A DNA stretch of 64,000 nucleotides, from positions 868,001 through 932,000 of the forward strand of contig NZ_CP040078.1 in NCBI RefSeq assembly GCF_005280735.1. Direction: 5' to 3'. The DNA comes from Trinickia violacea (GTDB taxonomy: Bacteria; Pseudomonadota; Gammaproteobacteria; Burkholderiales; Burkholderiaceae). Positions 25,579-34,494 of this stretch are shown piece by piece. Positions within the stretch are counted from its first letter, which is position 1. Each line of letters begins with the position of its first letter. The notes below the pieces were generated by a model. It saw nothing but the letters and a program-made list of their open reading frames with translations. It made no database searches and had not been told where the DNA came from. The position numbers were made by a program, and so were the translations under genes.

Positions 25579-26211
25579 TTATTGCATGACCGCCCGCAGC
25601 GCGGCACGGGGGCTATCGAGCGCCACGTGCCCCGCGCGAATCAGCGACACGGCCGGCGCCATCCATGGGTGGGCAAAGGCGACCACCGTTGCGCCGATAT
25701 CGTAGGCCCGCTCGGCTGCCCGTGCGGTTTCGGCGAGGCAGGCATCGAAGTCTCCACCGCTAAAAAGCGCCCATACGCGCGGGACGTGAACGACCGTGAC
25801 GGGACCCTGGTTCGCGGCGGCTGTAAACGTTTCGAACAACCGCCGCGTGGATTCGATAGCGGATTCCGCCGCACACAACACGACAACGCTGCCGCCGGCT
25901 TTCGCAGCCGCCGAAGCCAACGCGGCATCGGCCCGCACGATCGGGATGGGAAAATGAGGGAGGCCGTCTACGGCTGGACCCAGCGTGGCGCAGGTGACGA
26001 CGACGGCGTCGGCCTCAGCAGACAAATCCAGGAGACAGCGCGTGATCGCCTGCCTCAGTTCGCTGGTGATGCCGCCCGCCAGCTGCACGGCCACGCGCAG
26101 GTCCGCTCGAACCTCATGATGAAGATGCTCGGCCGAGAGCCCGAGATCGTTGGCTGCCTGCTCGAATATGGCTTGGTTGGCGTCTATCGTGTGCAAGAAG
26201 GAAATCCGCAT
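25579..26211 (-). CDS. Aspartate/glutamate racemase family protein
   Basis: A 210-residue Asp/Glu/hydantoin racemase-like protein. The first catalytic Cys is in VVVTCATLGPA, near residue 74. The second Cys expected around residue 180 is replaced (VVAFAHPWMAPA has none), so a true two-base racemase is doubtful; decarboxylase- or isomerase-like chemistry is possible. It converges with the LysR gene and appears monocistronic. Confidence 0.75.
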   Translation of the reverse strand: MRISFLHTIDANQAIFEQAANDLGLSAEHLHHEVRADLRVAVQLAGGITSELRQAITRCLLDLSAEADAVVVTCATLGPAVDGLPHFPIPIVRADAALASAAAKAGGSVVVLCAAESAIESTRRLFETFTAAANQGPVTVVHVPRVWALFSGGDFDACLAETARAAERAYDIGATVVAFAHPWMAPAVSLIRAGHVALDSPRAALRAVMQ

Positions 26212-26412
26212 GGTTCACTGCCCCCGTAAAGTGTCGCCACGATTGTTGCAACGCCGGTCGCGGCGAACAAGACAACCTCGAGTACTGGTATGAGCGGTAC
26301 CCGTTTCGAGCACCGCCAAGGCCATTCCCGCGATTCCAGCGGCGCGGCGCCGTGCCCAATCGGATAAGATGCGGCTCGCCAAGCAACTTCCCGAACGATT
26401 GGAGTGTTTTCA

Positions 26413-26739
26413 ATGATTCAACCGAGCAACGTATTCAAGGACAACCTCGCCCAACTGCCGGGCATCGACGGTATCGAACGCATCGATCTGGTCGACGGCA
26501 ACGGCGCCGTGGTGGCGAGCATCGAGAACAAGCCGGGCAAACAGGGCTCGCTCGCGGTGTATCACTATCTGCGGGAGGCGTTCGGCACGCTCGACGCCAA
26601 GGCCGCCGAGCACGGCCTCGCGGTGTTCGCCGAGCACACGGCCGACGCGCGCAACCGTCCGGGCGCGCATCCGAACGTCGACCGGTTGCTCGCGATCGTC
26701 GCGGGCGGCGAAGCGCTGCGTATGAACGTTGTCAAATGA
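26413..26739 (+). CDS. DUF2322 family protein
   Basis: A 108-residue cytosolic protein (MIQPSNVFKDNLAQLPGIDG, then GSLAVYHYLREAFGTLDAKAAEHGLAVFAEHTADA, then HPNVDRLLAIV). It matches the small Burkholderiaceae DUF2322 family of unknown role. GGAG at 26400 sets the ATG at 26413 rather than the GTG at 26404. Confidence 0.8.
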   Translation: MIQPSNVFKDNLAQLPGIDGIERIDLVDGNGAVVASIENKPGKQGSLAVYHYLREAFGTLDAKAAEHGLAVFAEHTADARNRPGAHPNVDRLLAIVAGGEALRMNVVK

Positions 26740-26754
26740 ATCGTCTGCGTTGAT

Positions 26755-26766
26755 GGACCAAAGTCC
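26755..26766. promoter_or_regulatory. GGAC-N4-GTCC palindrome, site A
   Basis: GGACCAAAGTCC followed by TAT. It lies 25 nt before the block TAGCCTGAATCTGCGGGA, and 88 nt before the start of the secreted C-lectin-like gene at 26854. Identical 12-mers occur at 38683 and 39190. Confidence 0.7.
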
Positions 26767-26791
26767 TATTTCGATTTCCACGCGTACCCAT

Positions 26792-26817
26792 TAGCCTGAA
26801 TCTGCGGGACTGCGGTT
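26792..26817 (+). promoter_or_regulatory. Conserved promoter/leader block A
   Basis: The 26-nt block beginning TAGCCTGAATCTGCGGGA is 25/26 identical to that at 38720-38745, at the same 25-nt distance after the GGAC-N4-GTCC palindrome. If TAGCCT acts as a -10 box, the palindrome centres near -43, a class II activator position. Confidence 0.6.
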
Positions 26818-26853
26818 GCAGCCAGTGCAGCCCTGGATACCGGAGCGCAGGCT

Positions 26854-27483
26854 ATGGGCAAATTCAGTTTCGTCGGGCTCGCCGACACAGCCAGGACTAC
26901 GAATGCGCGCGATGCGCACGCGGCAGGGGCGCTGATGGTGGGATGTGTCTCGCTGATGCTGGCCGTTGCGCCGGACCGCGCGCATGCGCAGCTCCCTGAC
27001 CCTCCGGCCGGCAGCATTTGCATGCCGGCCGGCAAGTACCCGGTAGCGGGCGGTACGGACCTCGTGCTGAGCACGCCTCGTTGTTTCAGCCCGCCTGGCG
27101 CGCAAGAGGGGCCAGGCGGCAAAGCCGGCTTGGGCCGCCCAGTCAAGCGCGATTCATTCAGCGGTACCTCGGTAGGCGGCTATACCTACGACGAGGCCGT
27201 TCACTATTGCCTCGATCGCCACATGCGCTTGCCGTCGAGCGACGAGCTCAAAGCGCTGGTCGGCTACGCCAACGGCCCAGAACATCCCAACGGCGGCTAC
27301 GCGATCGTCGCTTCCAAGGACGACACCCGCTATCCCGGGGGCATGTACGGGTGGGGAGGACAGCTTGGGTATTGGACTTCGACTTTTGGCGGGCACCGGC
27401 TTCATGACATCGTGCAGTTGACAGACGGACGGGGCGGTCCGTATCACAATTCGCATCGCGCTTACGTAAGTTGCGTCCAATAG
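26854..27483 (+). CDS. Secreted C-type-lectin-like (intimin/invasin D-domain-like) protein
   Basis: A 209-residue exported protein. A signal region with a hydrophobic stretch (AGALMVGCVSLMLAVAPDRAHA, residues 25-46) is followed by a mature part with YTYDEAVHYCLDRHMRLPSSDELKALVGYAN, then YWTSTFGGHRLHDIVQL and a final YVSCVQ. The Cys-RLPSSDEL...YWTST...Cys layout is that of the DUF1566/C-lectin-like fold seen at intimin and invasin C-termini. The N-terminus is unusually long for a signal peptide, and a later start is possible. Preceded by the shared regulatory block A. Confidence 0.7.
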   Translation: MGKFSFVGLADTARTTNARDAHAAGALMVGCVSLMLAVAPDRAHAQLPDPPAGSICMPAGKYPVAGGTDLVLSTPRCFSPPGAQEGPGGKAGLGRPVKRDSFSGTSVGGYTYDEAVHYCLDRHMRLPSSDELKALVGYANGPEHPNGGYAIVASKDDTRYPGGMYGWGGQLGYWTSTFGGHRLHDIVQLTDGRGGPYHNSHRAYVSCVQ

Positions 27484-27881
27484 GGACGCTGCGAGGGGAA
27501 AGCGGGCCACTGCCATGAATTAAGCAAAAATATAGTCTTACCGATGATCTGAATGGTCTAACTAGCGAAAAGCGGCGCTGGCGCAAATAATGTCGTGCGC
27601 GCGGAAAAAAAGTGACTAAGATCAAGAAGCAACTGCCGCACGTTCGTATAAATGGCTGCGGAATTGAAGCACGATGAGCGCTGTATCTTCTCGACATAGC
27701 GGCGAGCCAAGTTTGCCGCTTTTTGCGAACACGAATAAATCCATGTTTGAGAAGTCGGTGAGCTTGCAGGCATTGCGACGCCCACCCACTTAGCTCTTCC
27801 CGAGTGCGACTGCCAGTTAGGCGCGATTTGGAATACTTTGGCCAGCCTTATGCCGCGCGCGCTGGCAGGGAGAAATTTGCC
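27484..27881. other. Intergenic region before the histidine kinase
   Basis: About 400 nt with no supported gene and locally lower GC. No copy of the GGAC-N4-GTCC palindrome was seen here. The frame can be read from 27804 but the extra residues have no similarity and a ribosome site points to 27882. Confidence 0.45.
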
Positions 27882-29117
27882 ATGCCTATTGCCATGCCGG
27901 GCTACGAGGCTGTGATGGCTGCGATCGGACAAGCTTGCCGCTTCGTGGCGGGTGTGGCTGAACGCCTGCCGTCGATCATCAAGCGTATCCAGCCTCGCTC
28001 TGTAGCTCGACGCGCAACGGCCCCGATGCGCAATACCCTGGAATGCGTGCCGGTTGCGATCATCGGTATTCGCCGCTCCGGAGTCATCGGATTCGCAAAT
28101 GCAAAGGCAGCGGAATTGTTTGGCTATCCCGGCGAAGCATTGATCGGAGCGCCGCTCGATCTGTTGATTCCCGAATTGAAACCGGCCGATTGGCTGGCCG
28201 TTGCCGATCCCCCTCTCTCGAAACCGGCGGCGATGGCCGCACCCGTGCAGGGTGCCTTTACCGCAAAGCGCCGCGACGGCAGCGAGTTTCCCGCCGAGGT
28301 GACGACGAGCCAATGCGACGTCGACGGCACGCCGACGCAGCTTGCCGCGATCGTCGACCGAAGCGAACGATACGAACTCCACCGCAATCGCCAGGAGCTG
28401 GCGCATCTGACGCGCATCTCCGCGCTCGGCGAGCTGGCCGGCTCGCTCGCCCACGAACTGAACCAGCCGCTCACGGCGATCCTGAGCAATTCGCAAGCGG
28501 CGCAGCGCTTCATGGACGCGGACCCGATCAACGTCTCGGAGGTGCGGGAAAGTCTGAAAGACATCGTCGCGGACAATTGCCGGGCGAGCGAAATCATCCG
28601 CAAGATGCGCGCGCTCGTCAGGAAGGGCGATGTGGAATTGCAGTCGCTCGATGTGGGCAATGTGGTTCGCGATGTGGTGTTGCTCGTGCATAGCGACGCG
28701 ATCATGCGCGGGATTCGAACGCGGCTCGAAACCCCCGCGGTTTTACCTCCGGTGCGCGGCGACAAAGTGCAGCTGCAGCAGGTCGTGCTCAATCTCTTGC
28801 TCAATGCGTTCGACGCCATGCACGAGTGTCTTCCCGCCGATCGCGTGGTGGATGTCCAGATCGCGTGGAAGCCCGGAGAGATGGTGCGCATTGCCGTCCG
28901 GGACCGCGGGCCGGGGCTCACCGTCGACCAGATGGACAAGATCTTCAAGCCGTTTTTCACGTCGAAGCCGCATGGTCTGGGGCTCGGCCTATCGATTAGC
29001 CGCAACATCGTCGCGGCACACGGGGGACGTCTTTGGGCGGAGAACAACGGCGCACGAGGCGCCTCGTTTTATGTTTCGTTGCCGGCCGAAGGCATCGCGG
29101 GACCGAACCGGACGTGA
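27882..29117 (+). CDS. PAS-domain sensor histidine kinase (FixL-like, soluble)
   Basis: A 411-residue histidine kinase. PAS domain at about 52-165 (ECVPVAIIGIRRSGVIGFANAKAAELFGY), then a DHp helix with the phospho-acceptor H191 in SLAHELNQPLTAIL, the signature of FixL/DctB-type kinases. The ATPase domain shows the N box NLLLNAFDAM, DRGPGL and GLGLGLSISRNIVAAHGG. No transmembrane helix is visible, so it senses a cytosolic signal. AGGGAGA precedes the ATG at 27882. The response regulator follows 8 nt later. No heme ligand can be assigned by eye. Confidence 0.9.
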   Translation: MPIAMPGYEAVMAAIGQACRFVAGVAERLPSIIKRIQPRSVARRATAPMRNTLECVPVAIIGIRRSGVIGFANAKAAELFGYPGEALIGAPLDLLIPELKPADWLAVADPPLSKPAAMAAPVQGAFTAKRRDGSEFPAEVTTSQCDVDGTPTQLAAIVDRSERYELHRNRQELAHLTRISALGELAGSLAHELNQPLTAILSNSQAAQRFMDADPINVSEVRESLKDIVADNCRASEIIRKMRALVRKGDVELQSLDVGNVVRDVVLLVHSDAIMRGIRTRLETPAVLPPVRGDKVQLQQVVLNLLLNAFDAMHECLPADRVVDVQIAWKPGEMVRIAVRDRGPGLTVDQMDKIFKPFFTSKPHGLGLGLSISRNIVAAHGGRLWAENNGARGASFYVSLPAEGIAGPNRT

Positions 29118-29125
29118 GGGTGCCC

Positions 29126-29761
29126 ATGAATGAGTCTGCTTCCCGAGTGTTTGTCGTCGACGATGACGCCGGCATTTGCCGTGCGTTCGCACGGCTCTTG
29201 CGATCGGCCGGATATCAGGCCGAGATCTTTGAATCCGCGCATTCGTTCTTGAATGGCGCCGACCTGTCGAGCGGCCCCGCATGCGTCGTGCTGGACCTGC
29301 AGCTGCCCGATTTGAGCGGGCTCGAGGTGCAGCGCGAATTGAACATGAGCCTGCCGATCATCTTCGTCACGGGGCACGGCGATATCGGCACGACCGTCGA
29401 TGCCATGAAGGCGGGCGCAGCCGATTTCCTGACCAAGCCGGTATGCGACAGCGTGTTGCTGGACGTGGTCGAGCGCGCGCTCGAGCGCGCGCGCGTGATT
29501 TTCGAGCGCCGGCGGGAACTGGCCGAAATTCGATTGCGGCTCGACCGTCTGACGCCGCGCGAGCGCGAGGTGATGGCGCGTGTCGTCACCGGCCGCTTGA
29601 ACAAACAGATCGCCGGCGAGCTCGGCATTGCCGAGAAGACCATCAAGATTCATCGCGCCCGCGTGATGGAGAAGATGGGCGCGCAGACGCTGGCCGATCT
29701 GATCCACCTTGCCGACAAGGCCGGCATCGGCGCTGCCGAGTCGGTGCGGCTGCTGCATTGA
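29126..29761 (+). CDS. FixJ-type response regulator (REC plus LuxR HTH)
   Basis: A 211-residue regulator. The receiver domain has the acidic pair DDD at 12-14, phospho-acceptor D57 (VVLDLQLPD), and T/K signature residues (FVTGHGD, FLTKPV). The LuxR HTH covers about 145-205 (LTPREREVMARVVTGRLNKQIAGELGIAEKTIKIHRARVMEKM). GAGGG precedes the ATG. It is coupled to the upstream kinase. LuxR-type dimers bind short palindromes near -40, so it is my best candidate for the GGAC-N4-GTCC sites in this window. Confidence 0.92.
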   Translation: MNESASRVFVVDDDAGICRAFARLLRSAGYQAEIFESAHSFLNGADLSSGPACVVLDLQLPDLSGLEVQRELNMSLPIIFVTGHGDIGTTVDAMKAGAADFLTKPVCDSVLLDVVERALERARVIFERRRELAEIRLRLDRLTPREREVMARVVTGRLNKQIAGELGIAEKTIKIHRARVMEKMGAQTLADLIHLADKAGIGAAESVRLLH

Positions 29762-29807
29762 CGCGCGGAGTGCCGTGCGAAGGCACGTTGAACCTGCTCC
29801 TTGCGAT

Positions 29808-30818
29808 TCAGGCCGGTACTTTTGCCGCAGCGGCCCGCCACGCGCGGGGCGTCATGCCAAAGCGCTGGGTGAACCAGTGCGTGAACGACGACTGGCGGGT
29901 ATAGCCGAGCAGTGCGCCAACGCGTCCGATCGAATAGCGCGGGTTGACCATGTAGCGCAGGGCGAGGTTGTGGCGCACCTCGTCAACCAGCGTCGAGAAA
30001 GTGGTGCCCCCCGCATCGAGATTGCGCTGCAACGTGCGGACGCCCAGCCGCAAATGGCCCGCGATGTTCTCGATATTGACTTGTTCCAGCGGGAGCAGCA
30101 GGTAGATGGCCCGGCGCACGTCCATCACGATCGCGTCCGGTCCCGACACATTGAGCGGCGCGGCGAGACTCTCCGCATACCGGACCAGTTCGGGATCCGC
30201 CATGGGATTCGGACGGTCGAGATCCGCGGCGTCGCAGACGATCCCGTTGAAGTCGCTGTTGAACACCGGCGGGCAGCCGAAGAAGCGCCGATGAACGTGC
30301 AGCTCGACGGGCCCTGCGTGGATGAAATGGACACTGCGCGGTTTCCAGTGCGCGCCAAGCACTGTGCTGCAGTGGCGCGCCATGACACCCACTGCAAGCT
30401 CGGTTGCCTGGCGCTTCAGGACACCCGGTTCCGTGACGATTTCCTCGCGAATGGTCACGGTATCCCCCGTTGTTTCGACATAGATGCCGAGCGCTTCGTT
30501 GAGCAGGTGCCGGTATTGAACCGTTGCGAGAAGGACTTCGCGCAGGGTGCGCTTGTGCGCGAGCAGAATCCCGATGACGCCGAATCCGAACTTCTGGCGA
30601 GTTTCGGCGATTTGCAGTCCCAAGGTTTGACATGAGGCGCCGGCGGCCGTGAGCTCGAGCAGCCGGCAAGCGGCTGCGGCGGAAATGCGAGTTTGCGGGT
30701 CGGCGAGCGCCGACGCATCAAGCCCCACTTCCCGAAGAAAGTTTCCGGGATTGAGACCAAGCTGCCTCGTTACCTCGACGTACCCGCTCAAGCTGCCTGA
30801 GCGCACTGACGTTACCAT
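29808..30818 (-). CDS. AraC-family regulator with arabinose-binding-type N-domain
   Basis: A 336-residue regulator. The N-terminal part (AACRLLELTAAGASCQTLGLQIAE and the RTLREVLLATVQYRHLLNEAL block) is the Arabinose_bd domain of OruR/ArgR-type regulators, and the C-terminal AraC HTH spans about 235-330 (VRTLQRNLDAGGTTFSTLVDEVRHNLALRYM, then GYTRQSSFTHWFTQRFGMTPRAWR). It is divergent from the BKACE-MFS-dioxygenase operon and probably activates it through the TGTCACG direct repeats between them. Confidence 0.9.
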   Translation of the reverse strand: MVTSVRSGSLSGYVEVTRQLGLNPGNFLREVGLDASALADPQTRISAAAACRLLELTAAGASCQTLGLQIAETRQKFGFGVIGILLAHKRTLREVLLATVQYRHLLNEALGIYVETTGDTVTIREEIVTEPGVLKRQATELAVGVMARHCSTVLGAHWKPRSVHFIHAGPVELHVHRRFFGCPPVFNSDFNGIVCDAADLDRPNPMADPELVRYAESLAAPLNVSGPDAIVMDVRRAIYLLLPLEQVNIENIAGHLRLGVRTLQRNLDAGGTTFSTLVDEVRHNLALRYMVNPRYSIGRVGALLGYTRQSSFTHWFTQRFGMTPRAWRAAAAKVPA

Positions 30819-30909
30819 CGTTCGTCCTGATTCCGGCGTATTGCCTCACCGGGTGCGCTGCCCGTCGTTGGCAACGACAGATTGGCCGCGACCCGGGGTT
30901 TACGCCATG

Positions 30910-30937
30910 TGTCACGAAATGCGAAAAAAGTGTCACG
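30910..30937 (+). promoter_or_regulatory. Direct repeat TGTCACG, likely AraC-protein site
   Basis: TGTCACG at 30910-30916 and again at 30931-30937, 21 nt apart (two helical turns), each followed by AA-type sequence. AraC proteins bind such direct repeats. The pair lies between the AraC gene and the BKACE operon, about 125 nt before its start. Confidence 0.65.
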
Positions 30938-31060
30938 TAAAAGCAAAAGCATACTGCCTGAGTTCCCTATATTTCAACCCATGGCGCGGCACGTTTCGAC
31001 GGTCAAACCGCGCAATCGAACGCTTGGGTCGAAAGCCCGCAATCAGGCCAGGAGGACGTG

Positions 31061-32116
31061 ATGCAATTTCTAGACGATTCGCTGCACCCCGAGAACCAGG
31101 ACAAGGTCGTGATCACCGTCGCGCCCTATGGTCCGGAATGGATGCCGGCAGATTTTCCGGAAGACATTCCGGTGACGATGGATCAGCAGATCCAGAAGGC
31201 GGTCGATTGCTACAACGCCGGCGCTACCGTGCTTCACCTGCATGTGCGGGAACTGGACGGCAAGGGGTCTAAACGCCTGTCGAAATTCAACGAGCTGATC
31301 GCGGGCGTTCGCGCCGCGGTGCCGGACATGATCATTCAGGTGGGCGGCTCGATTTCGTTCGCACCGGAAGACGATGGGCAAGCGGCCAAGTGGCTCTCGG
31401 ACGATACGCGCCACATGCTGGCCGAATTGGCGCCGAAGCCCGAACAGGTGACCGTGGCGATCAACACCACGCAAATGAACATCATGGAGCTGCTGTACCC
31501 GGAATACCTGGAGGGCACGTCGCTCGCCAACCCGGCGCTTCATGCCGCCTATAGCGAGATGACGGTGCCTGCCGGTCCGGCGTGGCTGGAAGAGCATCTG
31601 AGGCGCCTGCAGGCGTCCGGCATCCAGCCGCATTTTCAGCTTACCGGCATGCATGCGCTGGAAACGCTCGAGCGGCTCGTTCGCAAGGGCGTTTACCGGG
31701 GCCCGCTGAACCTGACCTGGATCGGTATCGGCGGCGGCTTCGACGGCCCGAATCCGTTCAATTTCTTCAACTTCATCCACCGCGCCCCGGATGGTTGCAC
31801 GTTGACCGCCGAATCGCTCTTGAAGAACGTGCTGCCGTTCAACACGATGGCGCTCGCGATGGGGCTGCATCCGCGCTGCGGCATCGAGGACACGATCATC
31901 GATCAGCACGGCAAGCGCATGACCTCGGTGCAGCAGATCGAGCAGTGCGTGCGCGTGGCGCGCGAGCTCGGCCGCGAGATCGCGTCGGGCAAGGAGGCCC
32001 GCCGGATCTATCGTATCGGCGTGCAATACGACACGGTCGACGAAACCCTGGCCGCCAACGGGATGGCCCCGAACCGCAAGTCCGGCCAGCTCAACGTGCC
32101 GCTGCGCGCGGCTTGA
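31061..32116 (+). CDS. BKACE family beta-keto acid cleavage enzyme
   Basis: A 351-residue TIM-barrel enzyme of the BKACE (former DUF849) family, which joins a beta-keto acid with acetyl-CoA to give acetoacetate plus a CoA ester, using Zn. Seen are DKVVITVAPYG (residues 12-22), the metal motif VLHLHVRELDGKGSKRL, VGGSISF, and the C-terminal GVQYDTVDETL. GGAGG directly precedes the ATG at 31061. It is the first gene of a seven-gene rightward run and probably performs the last C-C cleavage of that pathway. Substrate cannot be fixed by sequence; known ones include 3-keto-5-aminohexanoate and dehydrocarnitine. Confidence 0.9.
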   Translation: MQFLDDSLHPENQDKVVITVAPYGPEWMPADFPEDIPVTMDQQIQKAVDCYNAGATVLHLHVRELDGKGSKRLSKFNELIAGVRAAVPDMIIQVGGSISFAPEDDGQAAKWLSDDTRHMLAELAPKPEQVTVAINTTQMNIMELLYPEYLEGTSLANPALHAAYSEMTVPAGPAWLEEHLRRLQASGIQPHFQLTGMHALETLERLVRKGVYRGPLNLTWIGIGGGFDGPNPFNFFNFIHRAPDGCTLTAESLLKNVLPFNTMALAMGLHPRCGIEDTIIDQHGKRMTSVQQIEQCVRVARELGREIASGKEARRIYRIGVQYDTVDETLAANGMAPNRKSGQLNVPLRAA

Positions 32117-32144
32117 TGTGTCACGGGACGCGCGGGAGACGATC

Positions 32145-33464
32145 ATGCTGACGCATGCTGAGCCTGTATCAGGAAGCCTTTCGGCAACGCCGAACGACGT
32201 GCGCCCCTATGCGTGGGCCGTGTTCGCGTTGACCGCGGGTCTGCTGCTGTCCGACTATATGTCGCGGCAGGTCCTCAACGCTGTCTTTCCGTTGTTGAAA
32301 ACGGCATGGCACCTGTCCGACACGCAATTGGGCTCGCTCAGCAGCGTGGTCGCGCTGATGGTAGGAATCCTAACTTTCCCGCTGTCGGTGCTGGCTGACC
32401 GTTGGGGACGCGTGAGGAGCATTGCGCTGATGGCCGCGATGTGGAGTCTCGCCACGCTCGGATGCGCGATCTCGACGAATTTCGGCGAAATGCTGGCGGC
32501 GCGCGCGTTCGTCGGCATCGGCGAAGCCGCGTATGGCAGTGTGGGCGTGGCGCTGGTCCTGAGCATCTTCCCGGCTCGCCTGCGCGCTACGCTGACAGCT
32601 GCCTTCATGGCAGGCGGGGCGTTCGGTTCGGTTCTCGGCATGGCGCTCGGTGGCGTCGTCGCGGTGCACCTCGGGTGGCGCTGGTCGTTTGGCGCAATGG
32701 CCATCGTCGGCATCGTTCTCGTCGTGCTGTACCGCCTCGTCGTGACCGAAAAACGGCTCACGCCGCTGCAGCCCGCTCGCGCGTTCGCGCAGCCCGGATC
32801 GGCAGACATACGGGCCAGTTTGAGCACGCTGTTGAGGGAGCTCTTTTCATCGAAGTCGGTGGTGTGCGCCTACGTTGGCAGCGGCCTGCATCTGCTCGTT
32901 CCGGCCGCGCTGTGGGCTTGGATGCCCAGTTTCCTGAACCGTTACTACGGCATGGCGCCCGGCAAGGCGGCAGTGGGGGCCGCGGGATTCGTCCTGGTGA
33001 CGGGCCTTGGCATGGTGGTGTGCGGAGTCTTGACCGACCGCGTCAGCCGGGGGGCGCCCGAGAAGAAGTGGCTGACGGCCATCGTCTATTGCCTGCTGTC
33101 GTTCACGTTGCTGGCCACCGCGTTCCGGTTCGCGCCAGGGCCGCTGCAACTCATGTTGATCGGCGCCGGCATGTTTGTCAGTGCGGGTGCGTGCGGACCC
33201 GCGGGAGCGATGGTGGCCAACCTCACGCCGCCGTCTATCCATGCCTCGGCCTTCGCCACTCTGACGCTTGCGAACAACTTCCTGGGTCTCGCCCCTGCCG
33301 CCGTGCTCGCGGGAATCATCGCGGACCGGATCGGCCTCTTGGGCGCCTTGCAGCTGGTCCCGCTCGCGCCGCTTGCCGCGATGGTCGCATTCGTGATCGG
33401 CAGACGGAACTATTCCCGCGACCTGTGCCGATTCGAAGCGCAGCGTGATAGCGCACAACATTGA
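32145..33464 (+). CDS. MFS transporter
   Basis: A 439-residue, 12-helix major facilitator with the loop motif LADRWGRVRSIALMAAMWS near residue 80. Pattern is that of the anion:cation symporter/aromatic acid importers. GGGAGA before the ATG at 32145 picks that start. It is 28 nt after the BKACE gene and likely imports the substrate of the pathway across the inner membrane, with the porin at the end of the operon covering the outer membrane. Confidence 0.87.
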   Translation: MLTHAEPVSGSLSATPNDVRPYAWAVFALTAGLLLSDYMSRQVLNAVFPLLKTAWHLSDTQLGSLSSVVALMVGILTFPLSVLADRWGRVRSIALMAAMWSLATLGCAISTNFGEMLAARAFVGIGEAAYGSVGVALVLSIFPARLRATLTAAFMAGGAFGSVLGMALGGVVAVHLGWRWSFGAMAIVGIVLVVLYRLVVTEKRLTPLQPARAFAQPGSADIRASLSTLLRELFSSKSVVCAYVGSGLHLLVPAALWAWMPSFLNRYYGMAPGKAAVGAAGFVLVTGLGMVVCGVLTDRVSRGAPEKKWLTAIVYCLLSFTLLATAFRFAPGPLQLMLIGAGMFVSAGACGPAGAMVANLTPPSIHASAFATLTLANNFLGLAPAAVLAGIIADRIGLLGALQLVPLAPLAAMVAFVIGRRNYSRDLCRFEAQRDSAQH

Positions 33465-33496
33465 TTTCAGATCGAGTGAATTGCAGGAGATCGAGC

Positions 33497-34477
33497 ATGG
33501 CAAAAGCAGTCCGTTTCCATCAACCCGGCGGCCCCGAGGTCTTGCGATACGAAGACGTCGCGGTAGGCGAGCCCGGCTGCGGCCAGGTCCGTCTGCGCCA
33601 TGAAGCCGTCGGGCTGAACTTCGCCGACACGTACTTCCGCACGGGTCTCTATCCGGTGCCATTGCCCGCCGGCATGGGCGTCGAGGCGGCGGGCGTCGTC
33701 GAGGCCATCGGTTCGGATGTGACGAATGTCGCGGTGGGCGATCGCGTGACCTACACCGGCTTTGTGAACACACTCGGCGCGTACAGCACGGAGCGGCTGA
33801 TCCCGGCCGCGCCGCTCATCAAGCTGCCGGCCGGAATCTCGAGCGAGACGGCGGCGGGCATGACGATGCGCGGCCTGACCTCGGCGTATCTGTTGCGCCG
33901 CATCCACGACTTCAAAGCGGGCGACACCCTTCTGCTGCACGCCGCGGCCGGCGGCGTCGGCCTCATCGTGTCGCAATGGGCGAAGCTGCTGGGCCTCACC
34001 GTGATCGGCACCGTATCGAGCGACGCCAAGGGCGCGGCGGCCCGCGCACATGGCTGCGATCACATCATCGACTACAGCCGCGAAGACGTCGCCAAGCGCG
34101 TGCGCGAGCTGACCGACGGCGTTGGTGTGAACGTGGTGTTCGACAGCGTCGGCAAGGATACCTTCGAGGCGTCGCTCGATTCGCTCAAGCGCCGCGGTTT
34201 GATGGTGTGTGTCGGCACCGCATCGGGCCCGATCCCGCCGTTCAATCCGCAACTGCTGGCGATGAAGGGCTCGCTCTACCTGACTCGTCCGGCGCTGGCC
34301 GACTACATCGCCGACCCGGCCGAGAAGAACGAGCTGGCGGCGGAGGTCTTCGGCCATGTCGCCGCCGGACGCATCAAGATCGAGATCAACCAGCGCTATG
34401 CGCTCGAAGATGCCGCGCAAGCGCATCGGGATCTCGAATCGCGCAAGACGATCGGCTCGTCGGTCTTCGTCATCTGA
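33497..34477 (+). CDS. Quinone oxidoreductase (zeta-crystallin-like MDR family)
   Basis: A 326-residue NADPH-dependent medium-chain oxidoreductase without structural Zn. The N-terminal GroES-like fold starts MAKAVRFHQPGGPEVL; the Rossmann motif is HAAAGGVGLIVSQWAKLLG. It resembles QorA, which reduces quinones by one electron or enones. GGAGA sets the ATG at 33497. In this operon it may reduce an unsaturated intermediate. Confidence 0.88.
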   Translation: MAKAVRFHQPGGPEVLRYEDVAVGEPGCGQVRLRHEAVGLNFADTYFRTGLYPVPLPAGMGVEAAGVVEAIGSDVTNVAVGDRVTYTGFVNTLGAYSTERLIPAAPLIKLPAGISSETAAGMTMRGLTSAYLLRRIHDFKAGDTLLLHAAAGGVGLIVSQWAKLLGLTVIGTVSSDAKGAAARAHGCDHIIDYSREDVAKRVRELTDGVGVNVVFDSVGKDTFEASLDSLKRRGLMVCVGTASGPIPPFNPQLLAMKGSLYLTRPALADYIADPAEKNELAAEVFGHVAAGRIKIEINQRYALEDAAQAHRDLESRKTIGSSVFVI

Positions 34478-34494
34478 GCACTTGAGGAGGAGAC

